In this document: piece after piece, positions 9,162 to 19,142 of the stretch
Layout of the letters: every line of letters starts with the position of its first letter
How positions within the stretch are numbered: position 1 is the first letter of the stretch
Assembly (NCBI RefSeq): GCF_031656215.1
Contig: NZ_CP134228.1
Location: 4,971,463 to 5,035,462 of the forward strand
Source of the DNA: Mesorhizobium koreense
GTDB taxonomy: Bacteria; Pseudomonadota; Alphaproteobacteria; Rhizobiales; Rhizobiaceae
DNA: 64,000 nucleotides
Direction of reading: 5' to 3'
Position numbers and translations under genes: made by a program
Notes under the pieces: generated by a model
The model's input: the letters and a program-made list of their open reading frames with translations, nothing else
Databases searched by the model: none
What the model was told of the DNA's origin: nothing

Positions 9162-9342
9162 GGTGCGTTCTTCGAGGCTCGCTGCGCTCGCACCTCAGGA
9201 TGAGGAAGTCCGTGACTGTCATCCCAGGTCCGGATGCGTAGTGGCCAACGTACTTAACTCTGAATCTCTCTGAGCTTGAGATGACGAGCGCCAACCTCCC
9301 TCATCCTGAGGTGCGAGCGCAGCGAGCCTCGAAGGACGCACC
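9162..9342. repeat. Paired palindromic repeat element, copy A2
   Basis: Same design as the element at 7599-7823: left arm about 9162-9206, right arm about 9295-9342, near reverse complements of each other. The gap between the arms is about 90 bp and non-coding. It fills most of the 310-bp space between the IMPase-like gene and gcd, its right arm ending 7 bp from the gcd stop codon. It might act as a terminator-like structure for leftward gcd transcription. Confidence 0.85.
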
Positions 9343-9348
9343 GTCAGG

Positions 9349-11685
9349 TCACCTCTCCGGCAGCGCGTAGGCGATGATGGCATCGCCCGCCTTGGTGCCG
9401 GTGGAGCCATGGCCGCCGGCGACGATCAGCACATATTGGCGGCCATCCGATCCCTGATAGCTCATCGGCGTCGCCTGGCCGCCGGCCGGCAGCCGGTGCT
9501 CCCAGAGCTTGTGGCCTGTGGTCAAATCATAGGCGCGCACATAGTAGTCCAGCGCGCCCGAGTAGAAGGCGAGGCCGCCGGCCGTCACCATCGGGCCGCC
9601 GATGCCCGGTACGCCCATCCTGAAGGGCAGAGGCAGCGGCGAGAGATCACGCACCGTGCCGTTCTTGTGCTGATAGACGGTCTGGCCGCTTCTGAGGTCA
9701 ACGCCGGCGACATAGCCCCATGGCGGAGCCTGGCAAGGCAGGCCGATCGGCGACAGGAATGGCTCCATCTTGGCGGCATAGGGTGCGCCGTAATTCTCGT
9801 TGAGGCCCGGCTTGCCGTCCGAGACATAGTTTGCCGTGTCGTTCGCGCGCGGGATCAGCGTCGAGGTGAAGGCGAGATAGACCGGCGTCGCGAATATCAC
9901 CTGGCGGACCGGGTCGACGGCGACACCGCCCCAGTTGAAGGTGCCGAAATTGCCCGGATAGATGATCGATCCCTTAACCGAGGGCGGCGTGTAGCGGCCG
10001 TCATAGTTGAGCGAACGGAAAAGGATTCGGCAGGCCATCTGGTCGAACATGGTGGCGCCCCACATGTCGCTTTCGGTCAGCCGCGCGGGGTTGAAGGAGA
10101 TTGTCGAAATAGGCTGGGTGGGCGCCGTTTTGTCGCCCTTCGCCGCTCCCGTCGGGGCAGGCTTTTCGGTGACGGGAAGGAGCGGCTTTCCGGTGCGCCG
10201 GTCGAGCAGATAGATATCGCCCTGCTTTGTCGGCTGCAGGAGCGCGGGTACGACGCCGTCCGGTCCGTGCCAATCGAGCAATTCCGGCTGGGCGGGCATG
10301 TCCATGTCCCACAGATCGTGGTGTACCGCCTGGAAAACCCAGCGCACCTGCCCGGTCAGGATATCGAGCGCGACGACGGAGGAGGAATATTTCTCGACAT
10401 TCGCGCTGCGGTTGCCGCCGAACTGGTCGGGCGGCGCGTTGCCCATCGGCACATAGACGAGGCCGAGGTCCGGATCGGCGCTCAGGATCGACCAGCTATT
10501 CGGCGAATTGTGCGTGTAGGTCTGGCCCGGCGCGATCGGCTGGGTTGCATCCGGGTTGCCGCTGTCCCAGTTCCAGACGAGCTTGCCGGTCGTCTCGTCA
10601 TAGGCGCGGATGACGCCGGACGGTTCCTGCGTCGAAACATTATCGTTGACCGCGCCGCCAACTATGATCAGTCCGCGTGCGACGACCGCCGGCGAGGTCG
10701 AATAGTAGAAGCCCGGGGTCAGGTCCGGCATGTTCGCCGTGAGGTCGATAACGCCCTTGTCGGCGAAATCCTCGCAGACCTTGCCGGTCTCCGCGTCGAG
10801 CGCGATCAGCCGCGCATCGGAAGTCGGCAGCAGGATGCGCGCCTTGCAAACCGAGGCACCGACAGCCGATGCCGGCGCGTCATAAGTGACACCCCGGCAG
10901 GTCTGGTGCTGGCGGTTTATGTTCTTGCCGATCTTGGGATCGTAGCGCCAGCGTTCCTTGCCGGTATCGGCATCGAGCGCGATGGCGATATCGTGCGGCG
11001 TGCACAGATAAAGCGTGTTGCCGATCTTGAGTGGTGTCACCTCATAGGTGGTCTCGACCGGATCGCCCTCACCGCGCACATCGCCCGTGTGATAGGTCCA
11101 GGCGACTTTGAGCCCGGCGACATTGGCCGGCGTGATCTCCGTCAACGGCGAATAGCGCAGGCCGGCGCTGGTGCGGCCGTAGACCGGCCAGTCGCCATCA
11201 GGAATATTCGAGTTCGGTTTGGCCCCGCCGGCGGCCGCAGTCGGCAGTGAGCCGGTAAGATCGTTGGTCGGCGTCGCCATTGCATAGGCAGCAACCACAA
11301 TGCCGGCGACGACAGCCGCCGTCAGCGGCAGGCCGTTCCAACTGAAGGCGGAGGCGTGGCGCGGGCGCTCGGGATTACGCAACTCGCGTGTCACCCATGG
11401 CATCAGGAGCCAGATACCGACGATAATGATGATGTCGCCGCGTGGCGCCAGTCGCCACCAGTCGAAGCCGGCCTCGTAGATCGCCCAGACAAGCGTGCCG
11501 AAGGTGACCAGCGCATAAATCCACAGAGCCGTGGGAGAGTGGCGCCAGAGGAAATAAGCGGTGACGAGGAAGCCGAGGCCGATGACGGCATAATACCACG
11601 AGCCGCCGAGAACGATCAGCCAGACGCCGCCGCCCAGCAGCACCAAGCCGAGCAGCGCCATGACGATGGCGGAAAAGCGAGCCAC
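9349..11685 (-). CDS. gcd: Membrane-bound PQQ-dependent glucose dehydrogenase (glucose/quinate/shikimate family)
   Basis: A 778-residue quinoprotein. Five membrane segments occupy about residues 1-135, followed by the periplasmic PQQ beta-propeller, which begins DWPVYGRTSAGLRYSPLTEI and includes LYLCTPHDIAIALDADTGK, HHDLWDMDMPAQPELLD and the C-terminal GGHGSTGTKAGDAIIAYALP. The enzyme oxidises aldoses such as glucose to gluconate at the outer face of the inner membrane and passes electrons to ubiquinone, acidifying the medium and dissolving phosphate. No pqq biosynthesis gene is in the window, so cofactor supply must come from elsewhere. The quinate/shikimate branch cannot be fully excluded. 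Confidence 0.92.
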   Translation of the reverse strand: MARFSAIVMALLGLVLLGGGVWLIVLGGSWYYAVIGLGFLVTAYFLWRHSPTALWIYALVTFGTLVWAIYEAGFDWWRLAPRGDIIIIVGIWLLMPWVTRELRNPERPRHASAFSWNGLPLTAAVVAGIVVAAYAMATPTNDLTGSLPTAAAGGAKPNSNIPDGDWPVYGRTSAGLRYSPLTEITPANVAGLKVAWTYHTGDVRGEGDPVETTYEVTPLKIGNTLYLCTPHDIAIALDADTGKERWRYDPKIGKNINRQHQTCRGVTYDAPASAVGASVCKARILLPTSDARLIALDAETGKVCEDFADKGVIDLTANMPDLTPGFYYSTSPAVVARGLIIVGGAVNDNVSTQEPSGVIRAYDETTGKLVWNWDSGNPDATQPIAPGQTYTHNSPNSWSILSADPDLGLVYVPMGNAPPDQFGGNRSANVEKYSSSVVALDILTGQVRWVFQAVHHDLWDMDMPAQPELLDWHGPDGVVPALLQPTKQGDIYLLDRRTGKPLLPVTEKPAPTGAAKGDKTAPTQPISTISFNPARLTESDMWGATMFDQMACRILFRSLNYDGRYTPPSVKGSIIYPGNFGTFNWGGVAVDPVRQVIFATPVYLAFTSTLIPRANDTANYVSDGKPGLNENYGAPYAAKMEPFLSPIGLPCQAPPWGYVAGVDLRSGQTVYQHKNGTVRDLSPLPLPFRMGVPGIGGPMVTAGGLAFYSGALDYYVRAYDLTTGHKLWEHRLPAGGQATPMSYQGSDGRQYVLIVAGGHGSTGTKAGDAIIAYALPER

Positions 11686-11838
11686 CCTACCCTCCGCAAT
11701 GATTAGGTGCCATTATTCCCATCAAACGCGGCGCCCACGAAATCGTTCCACGCGACCGTTCGCCGGCTATCGACCGTAGCCGCGCAAGCCACAATTCAAT
11801 CGTGACACGCCAAGGCGATTCGATTATCCATCGCCCCC

Positions 11839-13017
11839 ATGAACGGCCCGACCGACCCCGCCAACAATCTCGCCGCACTGATCCGTTGCCCCTCCGTGAC
11901 GCCGGCCGATGCCGGCGCGCTAGCGGCGCTTGCCGGCATGCTGGAGCCACTCGGCTTCTCGATCGAGCGACCCGTCTTCTGCGAGGACGGCACTCCCGAC
12001 ATCGAGAATCTCTACGCCCGGCTTTCGGGCAATGGAAAGCATCTCATGTTCGCCGGCCATACCGATGTCGTGCCGCCGGGCGACGAGACGGCATGGACGC
12101 ATCCGCCATTCGCGGCGGAGACCGACAACGGCTTCCTCTACGGACGCGGCGCGGTGGACATGAAGGGCGGCATCGCATGCTTCGTCGCGGCGGTCGCGCG
12201 CCACATCGCGGAGCATGGCCGCTTGAAGGGTTCGATCTCGCTTCTCATCACCGGCGACGAGGAAGGCCCGGCGGTCAACGGTACCGTCAAGCTGCTCGAC
12301 TGGGCGGCCGGGAAGGGCGAGAAATGGGATGCGGCGATCGTCGGCGAACCGACCAATCCGAACGCGCTCGGCGACATGATCAAGATTGGGCGGCGCGGCT
12401 CGCTTTCAGGAGCGGTTATCGTGCGCGGCAGGCAAGGCCATGTCGCCTATCCGCATCTCGCCGACAATCCGGTCCCCGGCATCGTGGTGCTGGCCGAGGC
12501 GCTGATGCATCCTGCCTTCGACGAGGGCACGAAGGATTTCCAGCCGAGCAATCTCGAAGTGACCAGCATCGATGTCGGCAACAAGGCGACGAACGTCATA
12601 CCGGCCAAGGCGGCTGCCTCGTTCAATATCCGGTTCAACGATCTGTGGGACGCCGGGCGCCTGCAGGCGGAAATCCATAACAGGCTCGACCGCGCCGCCG
12701 CGAAGCTGCGGGCGGACAAGACACCGCTCGATTTCGAGATTCAATGGCGCGACCGGCCAAGCCCCGTATTCCTGACCCGCGATCAGCATCTGATCGATGC
12801 CTTCGCCGGCGCTATCTCGGTCGTCACCGGACGGCAGCCCGAGCTTTCGACATCGGGCGGCACGTCCGACGCGCGCTTTATCAAGGACCATTGCCCGGTC
12901 ATCGAATTCGGCCTTGTCGGCCAGACCATGCATATGGTCGACGAGCGGGTCGCACTTGCCGATCTGGAGACGCTGACCCGTATCTATCAACGTTTCCTGA
13001 GCGACTGGCTTCGCTGA
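11839..13017 (+). CDS. dapE: Succinyl-diaminopimelate desuccinylase
   Basis: A 392-residue M20 metallopeptidase-fold enzyme that removes succinate from N-succinyl-LL-diaminopimelate in lysine and peptidoglycan precursor synthesis. Metal ligands and catalytic residues are visible: HTDVVPPGD at 74-82, VDMKGG at 107-112 and [10 protein letters not shown] at 139-148. The C-terminal [12 protein letters not shown] is typical of DapE. The start [20 protein letters not shown] matches the family's N terminus, although the upstream Shine-Dalgarno is weak. The next gene starts 2 bp after the stop, so they are likely co-transcribed. Confidence 0.95.
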   Translation: MNGPTDPANNLAALIRCPSVTPADAGALAALAGMLEPLGFSIERPVFCEDGTPDIENLYARLSGNGKHLMFAGHTDVVPPGDETAWTHPPFAAETDNGFLYGRGAVDMKGGIACFVAAVARHIAEHGRLKGSISLLITGDEEGPAVNGTVKLLDWAAGKGEKWDAAIVGEPTNPNALGDMIKIGRRGSLSGAVIVRGRQGHVAYPHLADNPVPGIVVLAEALMHPAFDEGTKDFQPSNLEVTSIDVGNKATNVIPAKAAASFNIRFNDLWDAGRLQAEIHNRLDRAAAKLRADKTPLDFEIQWRDRPSPVFLTRDQHLIDAFAGAISVVTGRQPELSTSGGTSDARFIKDHCPVIEFGLVGQTMHMVDERVALADLETLTRIYQRFLSDWLR

Positions 13018-13019
13018 AA

Positions 13020-13607
13020 ATGCCATCTGCCGAGGAAATCCATCAGTACCTTCACGGTGCCTGGCGCATGATGCTCGGCAAGGCCGACGGGCTGCGCGAA
13101 CTCGACCTTTCCGTCGACGGCTTCTGGAACTCGTTTTTCGCCGTCGCGATAGCGCTGCCGGCGCTGATCGTGAATTGGGTGACGATCGCCGACAGCTATG
13201 GCGATCTGGCGGTGGATTTCAACGATCGCTTCGCCATCTTCATCCGTCTCGGTATCATCGACCTTGCCGCCTGGCTGCTGCCGCTGGCCGGCCTGGCGGC
13301 GGTTGCACGGACGGTCAGGCTTGCCGACCGCTATGTCCACTATGTCGTCGCGAGCAACTGGGCGACGGCCATCGTCGCCTGGCTGATGGTACCGCCGGCA
13401 GCACTCCTCCTGATTCTGCCGGACGAGACCGATCTGGCGTGGTTTCTGTCGATTGCGATCTTCATTGCCTCGCAGATCTTCGTCTGGCGGATGACGAATG
13501 TGGCGATCGGCAAGGGCGCGACGATCGCCAGCGCCGTTTACGCGGGTATGCTCGTCGCGTCGATCGTCATTCTGATCGCGCTGCAGTGGCTACTCGGCCT
13601 GACGTAA
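13020..13607 (+). CDS. Hypothetical integral membrane protein
   Basis: A 195-residue protein beginning MPSAEEIHQYLHGAWRMMLG, two bases after the dapE stop. A soluble N-terminal segment of about 35 residues is followed by about five hydrophobic stretches (near 38-55, 78-98, 112-135, 138-158 and 172-193). No motif of known function is recognised. Close coupling with dapE suggests co-expression but not a shared pathway. Related proteins directly after dapE are common in rhizobia, in my recollection; this is knowledge of gene order, not of function. Confidence 0.75.
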   Translation: MPSAEEIHQYLHGAWRMMLGKADGLRELDLSVDGFWNSFFAVAIALPALIVNWVTIADSYGDLAVDFNDRFAIFIRLGIIDLAAWLLPLAGLAAVARTVRLADRYVHYVVASNWATAIVAWLMVPPAALLLILPDETDLAWFLSIAIFIASQIFVWRMTNVAIGKGATIASAVYAGMLVASIVILIALQWLLGLT

Positions 13608-13621
13608 TCCCCTGGCCGGCA

Positions 13622-14365
13622 TCAGTAATCGACCTTCACCAGATAGAGCCCATCGGGCGGGGCTACGGGTCCGCAGGCAGAGCGGTCGCATGCCTCCAGC
13701 GCGCGTTTGACGTCGCTTACATTCCATCCCCCTTCGCCGACGCGCTTCAGCGTGCCGACCATGGAGCGCACCTGATTGTGCAGGAAAGAGCGCGCCGTCG
13801 CGCGGATCTCGATCGCCTCGCCTGAGCGCGTCACGTCAAGCCTGTCGAGTGTCTTCACCGGGCTTTTCGCCTGACACTGGACGGAGCGAAAGGTGGTGAA
13901 ATCGTGCTTCCCGACAAGCGCCTGCGCCGCCTCGTGCATGGCTTCCGCATCGAGCGGCTTCGGCACCCACCATGCCTGACGGCGAGCCAGAGCCAACGGC
14001 GCGCGGCGGTTGACGATGCGATAAAGATAATGTCGGCGGAGCGCCGAGAAGCGGGCGTCGAAATCACCGGCGACAATGGTCGCTGCCAGCACCGCGACCG
14101 TCTCGCCGGCGCTTGTCAGATGCGCGTTGACGGCGTCGCGCACCGTATCGGCCGGCCATTCCCTGGCAAGGTCAAGATGCGCCACCTGCCCCAGCGCATG
14201 CACGCCGGCATCGGTACGGCCGGCGCCGCGCAGCGAGACCTGCTCGCCGCAGAACGCTTCGACCGCCTGCTCCAGCGCCGCCTGCACCGAATGCTGGCCT
14301 CTCTGTCGCTGCCAGCCGGCATAAGGGCTGCCGTCATATTCGATGTCGAGGCGGTAGCGCGGCAC
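13622..14365 (-). CDS. truA: tRNA pseudouridine synthase A (positions 38-40)
   Basis: A 247-residue enzyme that isomerises uridines 38, 39 and 40 in the tRNA anticodon stem. The catalytic Asp is in [15 protein letters not shown] near residue 52. Other family segments are [19 protein letters not shown] at the N terminus and [13 protein letters not shown] near 205. The start is GTG at 14365 (reading [12 protein letters not shown]). It is the last gene of a leftward unit def, fmt, GNAT, truA; the gap to the GNAT gene is 14 bp. Confidence 0.95.
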   Translation of the reverse strand: MPRYRLDIEYDGSPYAGWQRQRGQHSVQAALEQAVEAFCGEQVSLRGAGRTDAGVHALGQVAHLDLAREWPADTVRDAVNAHLTSAGETVAVLAATIVAGDFDARFSALRRHYLYRIVNRRAPLALARRQAWWVPKPLDAEAMHEAAQALVGKHDFTTFRSVQCQAKSPVKTLDRLDVTRSGEAIEIRATARSFLHNQVRSMVGTLKRVGEGGWNVSDVKRALEACDRSACGPVAPPDGLYLVKVDY

Positions 14366-14379
14366 GTTTCACCCACCGA

Positions 14380-14889
14380 TCAGGCCGCGAGTTCCGACGA
14401 GAAGGCGCGGGGGTAGACAAGGCAGCCAGTTTCTGGCGCCTTATCCCAGTCGAGCGCCTGCAGCGCATCGCACTGATATTCGCTCTCGAAGCCTGCGGCG
14501 CGGGCGTGGGTGTAGCCGAAGCGGCCGTAATAGGCCGGATCGCCGAGCACGATAGAAAGCGTCTCGCCCGCCTCCTTCAACCTAACATGACCCTCGCGGA
14601 TCAGCGCGCCGCCTATCCCCGAGCGATGAAAGGAAGGTTCGACCGCGAGCGGCGCCAGCGCCACGGCTCGGAACTCCTCCACGCCGTTCTTCACCAGGAC
14701 GCGCGAGAACAGGATATGGCCGACGATCTGGCCCTCGTCTTCGGCGACAAGCTCAACGACCGTATCGCCGGCGGCGGCGAGCGCATCGACCAGTCCCGCC
14801 TCCGCCGGTTGGCCGAAGGCGTGCTCTTCGACTTTTCGGATCGCCTCCCGGTCGCGCGGCGTCGCCGCGCGGATCGACAGCATGCTCAT
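14380..14889 (-). CDS. GNAT-family N-acetyltransferase
   Basis: A 169-residue acetyltransferase. The acetyl-CoA binding region is [20 protein letters not shown] near residues 80-100, and [10 protein letters not shown] near 118 is the C-terminal signature of the YhbS-like subfamily. The substrate is unknown. Its ATG overlaps the fmt stop codon by four bases (ATGA), and truA follows after 14 bp, so it is translated from the def-fmt-truA transcript. Whether it acts on the translation apparatus or is only carried along is not shown. Confidence 0.85.
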   Translation of the reverse strand: MSMLSIRAATPRDREAIRKVEEHAFGQPAEAGLVDALAAAGDTVVELVAEDEGQIVGHILFSRVLVKNGVEEFRAVALAPLAVEPSFHRSGIGGALIREGHVRLKEAGETLSIVLGDPAYYGRFGYTHARAAGFESEYQCDALQALDWDKAPETGCLVYPRAFSSELAA

Positions 14890-15821
14890 GAGATCACCAT
14901 TCCTTTTTCCATTTTGGCGCCGCGCAGGAAATCTGCCGCGCGAAGCGCCTTCCCGCCGGCGCGCTGCAGTTCTTGCAGGCGCACCGCGCCCTCGCCGCAC
15001 GCAATCGTCAGCGGATCGTCCAATATCGTGCCGGGCGATCCGGTGCCCGGGCCAAGCGTCGAGCGCAACAGTTTCACCCGCTCTGCTCTGCCACCGACTG
15101 GCATCTCGCACCAGGCGCCCGGAAAGGGCGAGAGGCCGCGTATGTGGTTGTGCACTTCCGCTGCCGGCCGCGTCCAGTCGATGCGCGTCTCGGCTTTCTC
15201 GATCTTCTTCGCATAGGTGACGTCCTCGGCTGGCTGCGGGGAAAGCGCCAGGGTTCCCTCTTCTAGGGCCAGCAATGCGCGCACCATCAGTCCCGCACCG
15301 ACTTCCATCAGTTCGTCATGCAGTTCGCCGGCGGTCATGTCGGCATGGATCGCTACCCTTTCCGTCAGCGCCACCGGGCCGGTGTCGAGGCCCTCGTCCA
15401 TCTTCATCACCATCATGCCGGTCTCATTGTCGCCGGCCATGATAGCGCGCTGGATGGGCGCGGCGCCGCGCCAACGCGGCAGGAGCGAGGCATGGCCGTT
15501 GAACGCGCCAAGACGCGTGCCTTCGAGGATCGGCTTCGGCAGGATCAGGCCATAGCCGACGACCACGGCCGCGTCGGCGCCGAGCGCACGGAAGGCTTCC
15601 TGTTCCGCTTCATTCCTGAGCGAGAGGGGCGTGCGCACCTCAAGGCCGAGCTTTCGGGCCTCACGTTCGACCGGCGAAGGAACCGGCTCCAGCCCACGCC
15701 GCCCGCCCGGCCGCGGCGGCTGCGTATAGATGGCGACGATTTCGTGCCCTGCGCCGGCGATGGCGCGAAGTGTCGGCACAGCGAAATCCGGGGTGCCCAT
15801 GAAGACGATACGAAGCGGCAT
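14886..15821 (-). CDS. fmt: Methionyl-tRNA formyltransferase
   Basis: A 311-residue enzyme that formylates initiator Met-tRNA. The N-terminal formyltransferase domain has [20 protein letters not shown] at its start, the catalytic Asn/His in [18 protein letters not shown] near residue 107, and the Asp in [12 protein letters not shown] near 142. The C-terminal OB-like tRNA-binding part covers about 205-311. ATG 15821 gives the family's usual N terminus; GTG 15830, which has AAGG at a suitable spacing, would add MPY. The gene lies 39 bp after def. Confidence 0.95.
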   Translation of the reverse strand: MPLRIVFMGTPDFAVPTLRAIAGAGHEIVAIYTQPPRPGGRRGLEPVPSPVEREARKLGLEVRTPLSLRNEAEQEAFRALGADAAVVVGYGLILPKPILEGTRLGAFNGHASLLPRWRGAAPIQRAIMAGDNETGMMVMKMDEGLDTGPVALTERVAIHADMTAGELHDELMEVGAGLMVRALLALEEGTLALSPQPAEDVTYAKKIEKAETRIDWTRPAAEVHNHIRGLSPFPGAWCEMPVGGRAERVKLLRSTLGPGTGSPGTILDDPLTIACGEGAVRLQELQRAGGKALRAADFLRGAKMEKGMVIS

Positions 15822-15860
15822 ATACGGCACGGTTACCTTTCAAGGAGGAGGCCGGAGCGC

Positions 15861-16391
15861 TTAGCCCACCATCCGCGCCGGCGGTTTGTCGCGTGCCATC
15901 TTCCTGAACTTGCGCACTACCATGTCGCGCTTCAGGCGCGAGATGTGGTCGATGAAGAGGACGCCGTTCAGATGATCGATCTCGTGCTGCAGGCAGACCG
16001 CGAGCAAACCTTCCGCCCTTATCTCCTGTTCTTTGCCGTCGAGGTCGACATAACGGACGATCACCTCCTTCGGCCGCTCGACCTCGGCATAATAGTCCGG
16101 AATAGAGAGGCAGCCTTCCTCGTAGACCGACCCTTCGCCTGCGCGCGACACGATCTCAGGATTAATGAAGACTTGCGGCTCTTTCGGTTCGTCCTCCTTG
16201 GCGAGGTCGATGACGAGCATCCGGCGCGGCGTGCCCACCTGGATGGCCGCAAGACCGATGCCCGGCGCATCGTACATGGTCTCGAAGAGGTCGCCGGCGA
16301 ATTTGCGCACGTCTTCGTCGACGCGCACGACCGGCTTGGAAACCTGGCGCAGCACGGGATCGGGAAGGAGGATGATGGGCCGGATGGACAT
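15861..16391 (-). CDS. def: Peptide deformylase
   Basis: A 176-residue metalloenzyme that removes the N-formyl group from nascent proteins. All three motifs are present: GIGLAAIQ at 44-51, EGCLS at 92-96 and HEIDH at 136-140, which provide the Fe/Zn ligands and the catalytic Glu. The start [12 protein letters not shown] at 16391 is standard for alphaproteobacterial Def; the frame is open much further upstream, but that part is antisense to rmuC. It heads the operon with fmt, a GNAT gene and truA, and is divergent from rmuC across 111 bp. Confidence 0.96.
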   Translation of the reverse strand: MSIRPIILLPDPVLRQVSKPVVRVDEDVRKFAGDLFETMYDAPGIGLAAIQVGTPRRMLVIDLAKEDEPKEPQVFINPEIVSRAGEGSVYEEGCLSIPDYYAEVERPKEVIVRYVDLDGKEQEIRAEGLLAVCLQHEIDHLNGVLFIDHISRLKRDMVVRKFRKMARDKPPARMVG

Positions 16392-16502
16392 GGGCTTCAG
16401 GTAATCGGTCGTCGGTCGGGCGTCAACGTCTCCCGAAAGCAGGCGGCCGGATTGTTCTCGTTTTGATCTGTCGCGCGACCGCGAATCACCTATGATGCAA
16501 GA

Positions 16503-17777
16503 ATGAACGATTTTCCGCCCCTTCTCGCCCAGCCGGCGGTGCGGCTCGGCGCAACCACGATCAGCCTTGGCGAAGTGATGGCGGCGATGACGCTCTTGCT
16601 TTTCGTCCTCCTCATAGCGCTGGTCGCCGTTCTGTGGCGCTCGGCAAGGGCGCGGGCCGAGGCCGCGGCGGAAACGGCCGACAACGCCCGCGATGTCGAG
16701 GCCCGCATGGAGGGCATCCTCAAGTCGCAATCGGAGATGCAGGGTCGGCTCGGCGCGGTGGCCGAGGTATTCGGTGCGCGGCAGGCGGAACTCACCAAGA
16801 CGATCGGCGACCGGCTCGATGGCATGACCGCCCGCCTCGGCCAGTCGATGACGGAACAGACGAAATCGACGCATGAGAACCTGGCGAAGTTGCAGGAACG
16901 GCTTGCGGTGATCGATACGGCTCAGACGAACATCCAGTCGCTGGCGGGTCAGGTCGTGCAGTTGCAGGCCATCCTTTCCAACAAGCAGACACGCGGCGCA
17001 TTCGGCCAGAGCCGGATGGAGGCGATCGTGGCCGACGGGCTGCCGAAGGGTGCCTACGAGTTCCAGGCGACGCTGTCGAACAGCAGCCGGCCCGACTGCC
17101 TCGTCAGGATGCCGAACGATGCACCGTCGCTCGTCATCGACGCGAAATTCCCGCTGGAAGCCTGGAACGCCATTCGTGCCGCCGCGGACGGCGAAGGCGG
17201 AGCCGACGCGCAACGCGCCGCCGCGCAGGCCTTCCGCCGCGATGTGGAAGTCCATATCCGCGACATTTCCGAGAAATACTTCATCACAGGCGAGACGCAG
17301 GACACCGCCTTCATGTTCGTGCCCTCCGAATCGGTGTTCGCCGAGATCCACGAGAATTTCGAAGGGCTGGTGCAGCGCGCGCACCGCGCCCGCGTGGTCA
17401 TCGTCTCACCCTCGCTCCTCATGTTGTCGATCCAGGTCATCCAGTCGGTGTTGAAGGATGCCAGCATGCGCGAGCAGGCGCATCTGATCCAGGGCGAGGT
17501 GATCCGCATGATGGAGGACGTCAACCGGCTGGACGAGCGGGTGCGCAAGCTGCAGGGACATTTCGCGCTGACGCAGAAGGATATCGAGCAGATCCTCACC
17601 TCGACCGACAAGGTGACGAAGCGCGGTCAGAAGATCGAGGCACTGGAATTTGGCGCGAAGGGGGACGGCACGGAGGGAGCGCAGCCCGAGGCGATGGAAA
17701 GCGGAAGCGGCCGCCCTGTCAACGCAGCCGCTTCGAAGACAGGCCAGCTAAGGCTGAGGGTCGTGGAAGAGGACTAG
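16503..17777 (+). CDS. rmuC: DNA recombination protein RmuC
   Basis: A 424-residue protein: an N-terminal membrane anchor at about residues 25-44 ([20 protein letters not shown]), a coiled-coil rich in Ala, Glu and Gln at 45-160, then the RmuC nuclease-like domain at about 175-370, with [23 protein letters not shown] and [16 protein letters not shown]. RmuC is thought to limit recombination at inverted repeats. The last 50 residues are low-complexity. Divergent from def, which is conserved gene order in rhizobia. Confidence 0.92.
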   Translation: MNDFPPLLAQPAVRLGATTISLGEVMAAMTLLLFVLLIALVAVLWRSARARAEAAAETADNARDVEARMEGILKSQSEMQGRLGAVAEVFGARQAELTKTIGDRLDGMTARLGQSMTEQTKSTHENLAKLQERLAVIDTAQTNIQSLAGQVVQLQAILSNKQTRGAFGQSRMEAIVADGLPKGAYEFQATLSNSSRPDCLVRMPNDAPSLVIDAKFPLEAWNAIRAAADGEGGADAQRAAAQAFRRDVEVHIRDISEKYFITGETQDTAFMFVPSESVFAEIHENFEGLVQRAHRARVVIVSPSLLMLSIQVIQSVLKDASMREQAHLIQGEVIRMMEDVNRLDERVRKLQGHFALTQKDIEQILTSTDKVTKRGQKIEALEFGAKGDGTEGAQPEAMESGSGRPVNAAASKTGQLRLRVVEED

Positions 17778-17810
17778 CGGAGCGGCTACGCCAGCGGCGA
17801 GGCTGCTTCA

Positions 17811-18014
17811 GTTGCGTCCTTCGCGGCTCGTTCCGCTCGCACCTCAGGATGAGGGAGATTTGCACCCGTCATCCTGAGTTCTGAGCGCCTGAAGCCTGCT
17901 GCAGTGCTTTCAACTTATCGGAGTTCAACCTATCGAAGCTTGGCGCCGCAACGATAGCACCAACCTTCCTCATCCTGAGGTGCGAGCCCGTAGGGCGAGC
18001 CTCGAAGGACGCAC
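17811..18014. repeat. Paired palindromic repeat element, copy A3
   Basis: Third copy of the element also found at 7599-7823 and 9162-9342. Left arm about 17811-17855 (GCACCTCAGGATGAGGGA at its inner end), right arm about 17963-18014. The hairpin core of the right arm is changed (GCGAGCCCGTAGGGCGAGC instead of GCGAGCGCAGCGAGC). The spacer contains a further partial ATCCTGAG motif. It fills the 258-bp gap between rmuC and the small exported protein gene, which are convergent. Confidence 0.82.
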
Positions 18015-18035
18015 CCTACACGCGGACCACCCGCC

Positions 18036-18440
18036 TCAGTAGCAGGGATGTGCCCGGCCGTAATCGTCGATCCAGACGCGGTCGCGCCAATCCACCCGGC
18101 GGAAATTCGAGCAGGATGGCAGATCGCGATGTGGGCGGTAGACCCGGCGATACTCGACCGGATAGTCGTCCTCGTAGATGACGGTCGGCCCCGGCTGGGC
18201 GATGGCCGAGCCGGCGATCGCGCCAAGCGCCAAACCGCCGATCACGCCGGCGGCAACAGCGCCGCCGCGATCATGGTGGTGCCAATCGCGCGCCTGCGCG
18301 GGAGCGGCAGCCATCATGCTGGTTCCGGCGATCGTCAGCGCCGCCAGAGCAGCCAGGCCAGCGCCGCGCAGCTTGCCGGAAAATGGCGCTTTTTCAGAAA
18401 TCCGCGACGGGGTCGCATTCCATATCTTTGAAACCGACAT
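18036..18440 (-). CDS. Small exported glycine-zipper-like protein of unknown function
   Basis: A 134-residue protein. A signal peptide with an extended N-region covers about residues 1-50 (hydrophobic core LAALAALTIAGTSMMAAAPA, ending AQA). A His/Asp stretch DWHHHDRGG is followed by a Gly/Ala-rich segment (GVIGGLALGAIAGSAIA) that could insert as a glycine zipper. The C terminus has Cys in DLPSCSNFRRVDWRDR and AHPCY, reminiscent of BA14K-like envelope proteins, but the match is loose. The start at 18440 has CAGGAGAAAGAGG directly upstream. Probably an envelope protein; function not known. Confidence 0.7.
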   Translation of the reverse strand: MSVSKIWNATPSRISEKAPFSGKLRGAGLAALAALTIAGTSMMAAAPAQARDWHHHDRGGAVAAGVIGGLALGAIAGSAIAQPGPTVIYEDDYPVEYRRVYRPHRDLPSCSNFRRVDWRDRVWIDDYGRAHPCY

Positions 18441-18782
18441 CCTCTTTCTCCTGAGCTTTGTTCGGCGCGACTGCTCCTGCGGAGCCTCGCGCGCATCCGT
18501 TGTCCCTTGTCGGAAGCAGCAATCTTCCGGAAAAGCGGCTAAAAGGCGGATGGTTGCAGCGTGACGAAAATTTAATGTTCACAGTTGGTTAACGAAGGAT
18601 ACCGCGCATTTGATCGGCCCCGACCGACCCGTGCGACGCCGGCGCAATCATGAGAGGATGAACTTTTCGCGAGGCAGGCGAACGGATGATTGAAACCGAA
18701 GTGTGTGGCCGGTGACCGGCCGCATCCCTAGGCTCGGCACGGCAGGAATCCGCTGCCGGGAACATCCAACGGGAGAACACTT
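18441..18782. other. Non-coding region between two divergent small-protein genes
   Basis: A 342-bp gap with no credible gene. It holds the Shine-Dalgarno of the leftward gene at its left end and GGGAG for the DUF1344 gene at its right end. There is an AT-rich stretch at about 18560-18600 with TTAATGTTCACAG and GGTTAACG. A perfect 6-bp hairpin GGCCGG-TGA-CCGGCC lies at 18707-18721, about 60 bp before the DUF1344 start. No convincing promoter pair was assigned. Confidence 0.5.
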
Positions 18783-19022
18783 ATGAAAATCGTGATCCTT
18801 ACCACCCTTGCATCGCTCGCCTTCGTCGGCACCGCGGCAGCCGGCGAGATGCAAGGCACCGTCAAGTCTGTGGACATGGCCAAGCATATGATCACGCTCG
18901 ACGACGGCATGTCGGTGATGACCGGCAAGGACATCAAGCTCGACAACGTGATGAAAGGCGATCACGTGAAGATCATGACCAACGACAAGAAGATGGGCAC
19001 GATGGTCGAAAAGATGAAGTGA
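18783..19022 (+). CDS. DUF1344-family small exported protein
   Basis: A 79-residue protein with a signal peptide (MKIVILTTLASLAFVGTAAA, cleaved near residue 20) and a mature part of about 58 residues. The mature part resembles an OB-like strand pattern: GTVKSVDMAKHMITLDDGMS. This matches the DUF1344 family, which rhizobia often encode in several copies; no function is established. Strong GGGAGAACACTT precedes the ATG. The mature protein is rich in Met and Lys. It appears to be a single-gene unit. Confidence 0.82.
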   Translation: MKIVILTTLASLAFVGTAAAGEMQGTVKSVDMAKHMITLDDGMSVMTGKDIKLDNVMKGDHVKIMTNDKKMGTMVEKMK

Positions 19023-19142
19023 GCCTTCCGGCCTTCGGTCGCTGACGAGACCGCCGGGCGACCGGCGGCATCGTCCACATCTACGATATTTCGGCGCAAC
19101 AATGCGCTTGACGGAACCGGAAGGCTGCGCCGAAAGAAGGCT

